Positions 57,361 to 64,000 of a DNA stretch of 64,000 nt are shown one piece after another. The stretch is from Deltaproteobacteria bacterium (lineage in GTDB: Bacteria; Myxococcota_A; Polyangia; GCA-2747355; JADLHG01). Position numbers and translations under genes: made by a program. Location of the stretch: NCBI GenBank assembly GCA_020848905.1, contig JADLHG010000009.1:1-64000 (forward strand), in the 5' to 3' direction. Under the pieces are notes generated by a model that was given only the letters and a program-made list of their open reading frames with translations, was not told the DNA's origin and searched no databases. Positions within the stretch are counted from its first letter, which is position 1. Each line of letters starts with the position of its first letter.

Positions 57361-59074
57361 GCTCCGCCGGGCTCGACGCCCCGCCCGCCTCGACCACCTC
57401 GACGGGCACACTCCCCAGCGCATCCCGCACCCCGTCGTCGGCGTAGACCTTCACGTAGAGCGTCCCCGCCCCGACGCCCGTCGCCGGCACGCGCAGCGTG
57501 ACCGTGGCGCGCCCTTCCGCGATCGTCGTCTCGGCCCGGTCCACCGCGCGGTTGTTCGCCAGGGCGTGGTTGGCCCGGATCACCTCGTCGCGCCGCGGGT
57601 CGCCGTCATCCGGGACCGGCGAGGTCCGGCCCGCGAGGAGCTTCCGCCGCACCTCGAGCGAGAAGCGCGCCCTGCCGTGCCGCAGTCCGTCGAAGGCCGC
57701 CGTCACCTCCACCTCGCCGCCGCGCGCGACCTGCGCGCTCGACAGCGTGAGCGCGGCGCGGCCATCCACGTAGCGCAGGCGCATCGCCGGGTCCCCGAAG
57801 AGCGTGTACATGTGCAGGTGAGTGCGCTTGAGCGCCTGCACCTCGTCGGGCTTGAGGGCGATCTTGGTGATCGCGTCGATGGTGTCCCGGATACGGTCCT
57901 TCTGGTGCATCAGCCGGTATTTCAGCCGCCAGAGGAACTGCCCCACCGTCGGCTCGCGGTCTGCGGTGGCCGTCTCCGCCACCTCGCGAAAGAGGATGCC
58001 GTTCGTATACGGATGCGAGATCTCCGTCGAGGCAATCAGGGCCGCCGGCGCACGCTCGGTGCGCAGGATCTCCTCGGCGAAGGCGTCGCGGTTCACGAAG
58101 CCTCCCGTCAAGCAGGCCAGGATCACGAGCAGCGGAGGCTTGTGCCGCACGTCCAGCTTCGTCTCGAGCCGCGCCAGGTCGAAGATCGGGAAGTGCCGCC
58201 CGTTCCAGCTCAGCGAGTCCAGGCCCGCCTCGTTGCCGTGCCCCTGGTACGCGGCCACGAGCGCTCCGTCGTTGATCTCCGCGTAGACCTTGTCGCTGAT
58301 CTTCTCGGGCACGTAGACGTACTCCGAGCGCTGGGACGCGTACGTCATGGTCATGTCGTAGTCGTAGCTCACCGCGTCCATGTACTCCTTCGTGAGCTGC
58401 TCGAGGAAGTAGTCCACCGAGAACCCACCCTGGGAGGCGAAGAGCGTGAGGCGCCGGTTCCACTCGCCCACCTCGTAGGTGCTCTCGTGGCGCTCGATCT
58501 TGCGCAGAATGACCAGCGCCTCCTCGACGGTGCGCGCGGGGATGCGCCCCACCGGAAACTCGGGCTCGTGGTCCCCGTCGAGGTCCACGTAGTAGTTGTC
58601 GCTCTTGTTGGAGGTGCCGTCGAAGGGCTCCCGATAGCGGTAGACCGGCACCGGGTCGTCCGCGTCCCCGAGGATGAGCAGGAAGAAGGGCCGCTTCGGG
58701 TCCCGCCGCTCGTAGTGCCCGCGCACGAAGGCCTTGATCTCCTCGATGCGTGCGCTCGGGTCGCCCCCCGCTCCGCTCGAGGACGGGGGCACGACCAGCG
58801 TCCCCACGCGGTAGCCCGCCTGCTCTCGATAGGTCTGGTAGGCCTTCGCCGCCGTCACGAGCTTCGGGCCCGTCACGATCAGGTAATCGATCCCGCCCCC
58901 CGGCGGTGTGGGTGGCGGCACCGCCTCGGCGCAGCTCCCCACGCAGGGGACGGGCCCCGGCGGGCCGCTCGCGGCGGGTCCGCAGCCGAGCGGCAGACCG
59001 GCGAAGGAAAGCGCGCAAAGCAGCAGCGCGCGGGCACCTGGGCTCGAACGGGGGCGACGCGTCGTTTGTGTCAT
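57347..59074 (-). CDS. Gingipain-like C25 cysteine peptidase lipoprotein
   Basis: 575 residues. Signal with lipobox PLGC (Cys31). The caspase-fold domain of family C25 (PF01364) spans about 60-435: His279 in YQGHGNEAG and Cys321 in LACLTGGF form the catalytic dyad, and LFGDPAMRL near 425 is a typical late motif. A C-terminal Ig-like domain (EVEVTAAFDG ... TLYVKVYADDG) follows, as in gingipains. It should be an active surface endopeptidase. The ATG overlaps the stop of the histidine kinase gene (ATGA), placing a secreted protease at the end of a chemosensory operon. Confidence 0.88.
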   Translation of the reverse strand: MTQTTRRPRSSPGARALLLCALSFAGLPLGCGPAASGPPGPVPCVGSCAEAVPPPTPPGGGIDYLIVTGPKLVTAAKAYQTYREQAGYRVGTLVVPPSSSGAGGDPSARIEEIKAFVRGHYERRDPKRPFFLLILGDADDPVPVYRYREPFDGTSNKSDNYYVDLDGDHEPEFPVGRIPARTVEEALVILRKIERHESTYEVGEWNRRLTLFASQGGFSVDYFLEQLTKEYMDAVSYDYDMTMTYASQRSEYVYVPEKISDKVYAEINDGALVAAYQGHGNEAGLDSLSWNGRHFPIFDLARLETKLDVRHKPPLLVILACLTGGFVNRDAFAEEILRTERAPAALIASTEISHPYTNGILFREVAETATADREPTVGQFLWRLKYRLMHQKDRIRDTIDAITKIALKPDEVQALKRTHLHMYTLFGDPAMRLRYVDGRAALTLSSAQVARGGEVEVTAAFDGLRHGRARFSLEVRRKLLAGRTSPVPDDGDPRRDEVIRANHALANNRAVDRAETTIAEGRATVTLRVPATGVGAGTLYVKVYADDGVRDALGSVPVEVVEAGGASSPAEPTSR

Positions 59075-60756
59075 GGGATAGATCGAGGATAGCAGAGCGG
59101 GAAGGTCACGGAGAAGGTACTCCCGCGCCCCGGCTCGCTCTCCACCGCCACCGCGCCCCCGTGGAGCTCCACCAGCCGCTTGACGAGGGCGAGGCCGAGA
59201 CCCGTCCCTTCGGGCTTGACCCCCCCCGACGGCTCGATCTGCTCGAACTCCTTGAAGAGCCGCGGCAGGTCCTCGGCGGCAATCCCGATGCCGGTATCGG
59301 TCACGGCCACCTTCAGGAGACCGTCCTGCGCGGTCATCGCCAGGCCCACGCGCCCCCCCGGCGGCGTGAACTTGATGCCGTTCGAGAGCAGGTTGTAGAG
59401 CACCTGCTTGAAGCGCACCGGGTCCACGTGCACCTTCGGCAGCTCCTCGGAGAGGCTCGCCTCGAGGCGGACCTGCTGTTTCACGGCCAACGGCTGGACA
59501 GCCTCCAGGACCCCCTCCGCGAGCAAGCCGACGTGGGTCCACTCCTGAACCAGGTTGATCCGCCCGGCCTCGATCTTCGAGAGGTCCAGGATGTCGCTCA
59601 CCAGGTTCAGCAGGTGCTTGCCGCTCTGGAGGACGTTGCGGATGTACTCGAGCTGCTTCGGCGTCATGGGCCCCGCGAGCTCCTGCTCGAGGAGCTCGGA
59701 GAAGCCGATGACCGAGTTCAGCGGCGTGCGGAGCTCGTGGGACATGTTGGCCAGGAACTTGGACTTGAAGCGGCTCTCCTCCTCGGCGCGCGTTCGCGCG
59801 AGGCCGAGCTCCACGTTGGCCTTCTCCAGAGCTTCCGCGTGGAGCGCCAGGGACTGCGCCGCGCGCTTGCGCTCGGTCACGTCCCGCAGGGCCATGACCC
59901 CGCCACGAAAGGCCCCCTGCGCGTCGCGGAGCGGCCGCGAGGAGAGCGAGAGGAAGAGCCCCTGCGGCCAGAGTCGGTTCCGTATGAGGAGCTCCACGTC
60001 ATCGCAGGGCAGCCCGCGCAGCGCCAGGCTCAGCGGAAGCTGCTCCACCGGAAACGGCTCCAGCGTGGCGGGATCGAGCACTTCGTTGCGCTCGCGCCAA
60101 TCCGCGCGCGAGGCTCCGAGCGGCGCTCCATCCAGCAGGCGCGCCACCTCGGGGTTCGCGAGCACCACCCGGCCGGCCTCGTCCACCACCACCACCCCCT
60201 CCCCGATGCAGTCCAGGACCATCTGCAGCTCGGCCTGCTTCGCCTGGAGCCGCCCGTTCGCCCGCAAGATCTCCTCGAAGGTGGAGAGCAGCAGGTCCAG
60301 CACCTGCTCCCGGCCGGAGGTGATTGTGAACGTACGATCTAGAAACATCACCTCCAGCCCGAGACCGGCCGGTCGCCCCTCGCGGATCCGTCGGTTGGCC
60401 AGGATGGTGCGAATGCGTGCGATCAGGTAGTCGGGCTCGTAGGGCTTGGTGACGAAGTTGTCCGCCCCGCTCTCGAGCCCCCGGATGACATCGAGAGGGT
60501 CGCTCAGGCTCGTGAGCAGGAGCACGGGCAGCGTGCGCAGCGTGTGGTGCTGCCTGAGCCGCGCGCAGAGCTCGTAGCCCGAGAGCCTCGGCATGAGGAT
60601 GTCCGACACGACGAGATCGAACGACTCGGCCAGGGCGCGCTCGTAGCCCTCCTGACCGTCCCGGGCCACCTCTACGCCGAAGCCCGCCTCCTCGAGGACC
60701 AGCCGCAGCTCCTCGGCCTGGGTCGCGCTGTCCTCCACCACGAGCACCCGGGTCAT
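59071..60756 (-). CDS. REC-PAS-histidine kinase
   Basis: 561 residues. N-terminal receiver domain with phosphoacceptor D52 (VVSDILMPR) and K104 (VTKP), a PAS sensor domain about 170-295 (MVLDCIGEGVVVVDEAGRVV), then HisKA with H340 in MSHELRTPLN and a HATPase_c domain with N-box NLLSNGIKFTP and G boxes DTGIGIA and GTGLGLAL. It takes phosphate from CheA or another kinase on its receiver and controls its own kinase output. Linked by ATGA overlaps to CheB upstream and the C25 peptidase downstream. Confidence 0.92.
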   Translation of the reverse strand: MTRVLVVEDSATQAEELRLVLEEAGFGVEVARDGQEGYERALAESFDLVVSDILMPRLSGYELCARLRQHHTLRTLPVLLLTSLSDPLDVIRGLESGADNFVTKPYEPDYLIARIRTILANRRIREGRPAGLGLEVMFLDRTFTITSGREQVLDLLLSTFEEILRANGRLQAKQAELQMVLDCIGEGVVVVDEAGRVVLANPEVARLLDGAPLGASRADWRERNEVLDPATLEPFPVEQLPLSLALRGLPCDDVELLIRNRLWPQGLFLSLSSRPLRDAQGAFRGGVMALRDVTERKRAAQSLALHAEALEKANVELGLARTRAEEESRFKSKFLANMSHELRTPLNSVIGFSELLEQELAGPMTPKQLEYIRNVLQSGKHLLNLVSDILDLSKIEAGRINLVQEWTHVGLLAEGVLEAVQPLAVKQQVRLEASLSEELPKVHVDPVRFKQVLYNLLSNGIKFTPPGGRVGLAMTAQDGLLKVAVTDTGIGIAAEDLPRLFKEFEQIEPSGGVKPEGTGLGLALVKRLVELHGGAVAVESEPGRGSTFSVTFPLCYPRSIP

Positions 60757-61799
60757 CGTTGTCCTCCCCCGCGATGGACGAGGTCGTGGATCCGTTCGGC
60801 CAGCCGCGAGACGGGTAGCACCTCGTGCACCGCGCCGGCCGCCACCGCCGCGCCTGGCATGCCATAGACCACCGAGCTGGCCTCGTCCTGAGCCAGCACG
60901 ATCCCTCCCGCGCGACGGAGCGCGACAAGACCCTCCACCCCGTCGTTTCCCATCCCCGTCAAGATCGCCGCCACCACCTGTCCCCCGAGATGCTGTGCCG
61001 CCGAGGCGAAGAGCTGCGTCGCCGACGGACGAAAGCCGCCGACGGGCGGAGAGGTGGTGAGATGCGCCCGCAGCGCCTCGGTCACGCCCAGGTGGTGCTC
61101 CTCGGGGGCGAGGTAGACGTGCCCCGGCAAGAGCGCTTCGCCGTCGTGCGCCAGCCGGACCTGCAGCGGACAGCCGGTGTTGAGCCAGGCCACGAAGCCG
61201 GGCACGAAGCCGCGCGCGATGTGCTGCACGACCGCGATGGGCACGGGAAAGGTCCCGGGGAGCTCCCCGAGCAAGCGCTGCAGCACGGCCGGCCCGCCGG
61301 TCGAGGCCGCGAGGGCCACGAGGCGAACGCCCGCTACCGGCTCGGGCCTTGGCGCCAGGGCCACCTCGGCGGTCGTCCGCTCGCGCCAGCGTCGAACCAC
61401 CTTCACGTAGGCCAGCGCCTTCACCGTGGAGCGCAGGGTCGCGCACAGCTCGGCGAACTCCGGCGCCGCGGGACTCACCGGCTTCTCGAGCACGGTCAAG
61501 GCCCCCACGCGGAGCGCGTGCATCGCCAGCTTGACCTCCCCCACCTGCTCGCTCGCCGAGACGATCACGATCGGCGTCGGCGCTTCGATCATGATCTGCT
61601 TGGTGGCCTCGAAACCGTCGAGGAGCGGCATGTGGAGGTCCATCGTCACCAGGTCGGGACGCAGGCTCTTCGTGAGCGCCACGGCCTCGACGCCGTTGCC
61701 GGCCTGCCCCACCACCTGGAGCTCGGGGTCCTCCTCGAGCACAGCCACGAGGAGCTGGCGCGCGGTCAGCGAGTCCTCCGCCACGAGCACCCGGATCAC
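60753..61799 (-). CDS. cheB: Chemotaxis protein-glutamate methylesterase CheB
   Basis: 348 residues from GTG. Receiver domain with D54 (VTMDLHMP), linker, and methylesterase domain with catalytic Ser166 (LAASTGGP), His193 (VVQHIARG) and Asp286 (TGMGNDGVEG). It removes methyl groups from (or deamidates) the chemoreceptors after phosphorylation by CheA. Overlaps CheA by GTGA and the kinase by ATGA. No CheR lies inside the window; it may be upstream beyond the edge. Confidence 0.95.
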   Translation of the reverse strand: MIRVLVAEDSLTARQLLVAVLEEDPELQVVGQAGNGVEAVALTKSLRPDLVTMDLHMPLLDGFEATKQIMIEAPTPIVIVSASEQVGEVKLAMHALRVGALTVLEKPVSPAAPEFAELCATLRSTVKALAYVKVVRRWRERTTAEVALAPRPEPVAGVRLVALAASTGGPAVLQRLLGELPGTFPVPIAVVQHIARGFVPGFVAWLNTGCPLQVRLAHDGEALLPGHVYLAPEEHHLGVTEALRAHLTTSPPVGGFRPSATQLFASAAQHLGGQVVAAILTGMGNDGVEGLVALRRAGGIVLAQDEASSVVYGMPGAAVAAGAVHEVLPVSRLAERIHDLVHRGGGQR

Positions 61800-63922
61800 G
61801 AGCGCCTCAGGAGCCGCGCGAGCGTGTCGAGCAGCCGGAGCGGGTCGAACTCGGCCTTGACCATGTACGCATCGGCCCCGACGGCACGCCCTCTCGCCCG
61901 GTCTTCCACGCTGTCGCGCGCGGTCAGCAGCACGACCGGCAGGTGGCGCAGCGCCTCCGTCGACCGGATCGTCGCCGTCAGCTCGAAGCCATCCATGCGG
62001 GGCATCTCGACGTCCGAGATCACCAGCTCCACCCCTCCCTCCGCGAGCACGCGCAGCGCGTCCGCGCCATCCACGGCCAGGCGCACCGCGTAGCCCGCCG
62101 CCTCGAGGATACTCTTCCCGAGCGCGCGCGTGGTCGCCGAATCATCCACCACGAGGACACAGCGGGGCACGGCGCCGGGCGCGCTCGCCGGCCGCGCGCG
62201 AGGCGGCACGCCGGACGGCTGCTGCGCCCCCGCCCGCACGAGCTCGGGCACGTTCAGGACCAGTGCCGGCGCCCCGTCGGGCAGCACGGTACCGGAGACG
62301 TAGAAACGAAGTCCCTCGAGCCGCGGACCGAGCGGCCGCACCGTGACCTCCCGCTCGTCGAGGAGCTCGTCCACCACCAGGGCCAGCCGCCCGGCGCCCG
62401 CCCCGAGCAGCACGACGGGCACGCGGCGTGACGCAGCTTGCTCCGAAGGCGCGCGTCCGAGGAGCGACGCGAGGTGCGCAACGGGCTGCGCCGGACCGTC
62501 GCTCCAGGCCTCTGTGCCTTCCTCGGCCCGGTCCAGCTCCTCGGGCTCGAGCCGCAGGAGCCGCCGCACGCCCAGAAGCGGCAGAGCGAAGCGCTGGCCT
62601 CCGGCAGCGACGAGGAGAACCCGCAGCGTGGCGAGGGTCAGGGGCACCGCGATCGTGAACCGCGTCCCCCGGCCGGGGATGCTCTCGACGGCGGCGGTGC
62701 CGTGCAGCCCCTCCAGGGTCGCCTTCACCACGTCGAGGCCCACGCCGCGGCCCGACACCGCATCCACCCGACGCGCGGTCGAGAGGCCGGGAAGCCAGAC
62801 GAGCTCGGCCGCCTCGGCGTCGCTTCGCGGAGCGGTGAGGCCGAGCTCCGCAGCGCGCCGCCGCAGCGCCGGCAGGTCCAGGCCCCGCCCGTCGTCCGCG
62901 ACTGTCACCTCCGCCTGCGCGCCACAGAGCCTCGCCGTCACCTCGAGCCGTCCCCGCGGCGGTTTGCCCAGGGCCACGCGCTCCGGCCTCGGCTCGAGAC
63001 CATGGTCCACGGCGTTGCGCACCAGATGGCGGAGCGGGTCCTGCAGCCGCTGGGCCAGCGCGCGATCCAGCGCCACCTCCTTCCCCGTCGCCACGAGGTC
63101 CGCCTCCCGGCCTGTCGCGCGGCAGAGGTCGGCCACGAGCCGCTCGAGCTCCTCGAACCCCGCGCCGAGGGGCAGAAGGCGCGCGCTGCGAGCCTCCGCC
63201 TCGAGAGCGTTCGCCACGCGCTCGAGCTGGCGCAGGTCCCCCCGGGCCCGGCGCTCCGTCTCCTCGAGGCCCCGCTCGAGGGCCCCGAGCCGCACCGCGA
63301 GCTCTTCACGAGTGGTCGTTCTAGAAGATTTCGTCCTATACGCCAGCTCCCCGAGCGCCTCCACCCGCGCGGCCAGGCGCCCCCGCACCCGCAGAAGCTC
63401 CCCGCTCTGCCGCACGAGCTCGTCCAGGTGCTCCACAGCCACCCGGGCCGTGGGCGAAGCCGGCACCTCCGACGACGCGGCTCCGGCGGGCGCCGGTGTC
63501 GCGTTCGGTGGGCCCGCCGCCGGCTCCTCCTGGCGCGCCGCGAGGGCCGCGGGGGTCCCCGGGGAGGTCGCCACCGGCCCTCCGGGCTCGCGAAGCTGCT
63601 CGAGCGCCACCTGCACCGCGTCCACCAGCGCGAAGAGGAGCTGGTAGCGTTCGGAGTCGAACACGATTCGGCCGTCGCGCGCCGCCCCCAGCATCTCCTC
63701 GAGCCCGTGACAGGCCCCTTCGATCGGCCGCGCTCCCACGGCGCGGGCGGCCCCCTTCAGGCTGTGCGCCGCGCGAAAGAGCGTGCGCAGCAGCTCGACG
63801 CGCACCTCGGCCCCCGCCGCCCGCTCGAGGGCCAGCAATCCCCGGTTCAGCGCGGCGAGGTGCTCCTCGGCCTCCCCGAGGAAGGTGGCCATCAGGCGCC
63901 GGGTCAGCTCCGCGCGGTCCAT
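61796..63922 (-). CDS. cheA: Hybrid chemotaxis kinase CheA with receiver domain
   Basis: 708 residues. N-terminal Hpt with H53 (AAHSLKGAARAVG), a Pro/Ala-rich linker instead of the P2 domain, dimerisation helices, HATPase (N-box LVRNAVDHGLEPRPER, DDGRGLDLPAL, GRGVGLDVVK), CheW-like regulatory domain (about 445-570) and a C-terminal receiver (VLVVDDSATTRALG, VISDVEMPRMDG). The fused receiver and missing P2 are typical of systems for functions other than flagellar motility. ATG at 63922 overlaps the preceding stop (TGATG). Confidence 0.93.
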   Translation of the reverse strand: MDRAELTRRLMATFLGEAEEHLAALNRGLLALERAAGAEVRVELLRTLFRAAHSLKGAARAVGARPIEGACHGLEEMLGAARDGRIVFDSERYQLLFALVDAVQVALEQLREPGGPVATSPGTPAALAARQEEPAAGPPNATPAPAGAASSEVPASPTARVAVEHLDELVRQSGELLRVRGRLAARVEALGELAYRTKSSRTTTREELAVRLGALERGLEETERRARGDLRQLERVANALEAEARSARLLPLGAGFEELERLVADLCRATGREADLVATGKEVALDRALAQRLQDPLRHLVRNAVDHGLEPRPERVALGKPPRGRLEVTARLCGAQAEVTVADDGRGLDLPALRRRAAELGLTAPRSDAEAAELVWLPGLSTARRVDAVSGRGVGLDVVKATLEGLHGTAAVESIPGRGTRFTIAVPLTLATLRVLLVAAGGQRFALPLLGVRRLLRLEPEELDRAEEGTEAWSDGPAQPVAHLASLLGRAPSEQAASRRVPVVLLGAGAGRLALVVDELLDEREVTVRPLGPRLEGLRFYVSGTVLPDGAPALVLNVPELVRAGAQQPSGVPPRARPASAPGAVPRCVLVVDDSATTRALGKSILEAAGYAVRLAVDGADALRVLAEGGVELVISDVEMPRMDGFELTATIRSTEALRHLPVVLLTARDSVEDRARGRAVGADAYMVKAEFDPLRLLDTLARLLRRS

Positions 63923-64000
63923 CAGCGCGCCGAGAGCTCCCGCAGGCGCTCGGTCAGTCGGTGCAGATCGTGCGAGGTGCGCTCGATCTGCTGCGTGGAG
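63922..64000 (-). CDS. C-terminal end of a probable methyl-accepting chemotaxis protein (partial)
   Basis: The last 25 codons of a gene that begins beyond the window, ending LHRLTERLRELSAR. The STQQIERTSHDLHRL pattern is the usual helical end of receptors after the signalling domain. Its stop overlaps the CheA start by one base, as expected in an MCP-cheA operon. Too short for certainty. Confidence 0.5.
   Translation of the reverse strand, partial: STQQIERTSHDLHRLTERLRELSAR

Noticed and set aside
1-64000. tRNA or rRNA genes
   Set aside because: No cloverleaf with a T-loop GGTTCGAAT-type match and no rRNA-like conserved segment was noticed by eye; a tRNAscan run could still find one.

Overview
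GC-rich (about 70%) bacterial chromosome with dense genes on both strands. The gene content points to Myxococcota, most like Polyangia. There are many lipoproteins whose lipobox cysteine is followed by Asp/Gly/Ala-rich linkers, two proteins with MYXO-CTERM-like tails (Gly-Cys, hydrophobic helix, Arg-rich end), and IPT/TIG, IgGFc-binding, NHL, HEAT and DUF4215 modules. A PocR-type sigma-54 activator and a chemosensory operon are also present. I see no rRNA, tRNA, CRISPR array or prophage. This assignment is an inference from gene content.

Layout. 1-4.0 kb: a gene tail, a DMT-like transporter, a lipoprotein and a secreted protein, with two related arrays of a short GC-rich repeat at 296-510 and 3711-4030. 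4.0-11.4 kb: a bidirectional redox/catabolic cluster around a MarR gene. Leftward are MarR, acyl-CoA dehydrogenase, a TAT-exported gluconate-2-dehydrogenase-subunit-3-like protein and a GMC oxidoreductase. Rightward are four translationally coupled genes, the first a UGSC selenoprotein with an in-frame TGA (8206-8208) and a SECIS-like hairpin just after it. A near-perfect palindrome in the divergent promoter is the likely MarR operator. 11.4-18.8 kb: a leftward run encoding a HEAT protein, an IPT/TIG lipoprotein, an IgGFc-binding-like protein and a zinc-ribbon/TPR protein. 19-29 kb: small lipoproteins, an IS21-like remnant, tandem repeats, a lytic transglycosylase with a golvesin-like domain, an M23 peptidase with a 26-Gly tract, a CoA-binding protein and an esterase lipoprotein.

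29-39 kb: a HEAT-cyclophilin fusion lipoprotein, a beta-propeller protein, a small Cys-rich protein, an XRE regulator, an HMG-CoA-lyase-like enzyme, RarD, a septoil-knot-like repeat protein and a REP-associated transposase. 39-50 kb: a CBS protein, a PocR/sigma-54 activator, a zinc-ribbon membrane protein with tandem repeats, an Fes-type esterase, a KamA-like radical SAM enzyme, an M23 lipoprotein and an unusual Hsp70. 50-57 kb: a series of secreted lipoproteins (Cys-rich, NHL, WAVG-repeat, DUF4215) and a second esterase. 57-64 kb: a leftward operon of MCP tail, CheA-REC, CheB and REC-PAS histidine kinase, ending in a gingipain-like C25 lipoprotein, every junction overlapping by 1-4 nt.

The most notable item is the selenoprotein. 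Gene callers stop it at residue 91, yet the frame continues through U-G-S-C to a 175-residue protein whose last codons overlap the start of its partner gene. The gene order suggests a MarR-controlled oxidation pathway for an unknown alcohol/acyl-CoA substrate.
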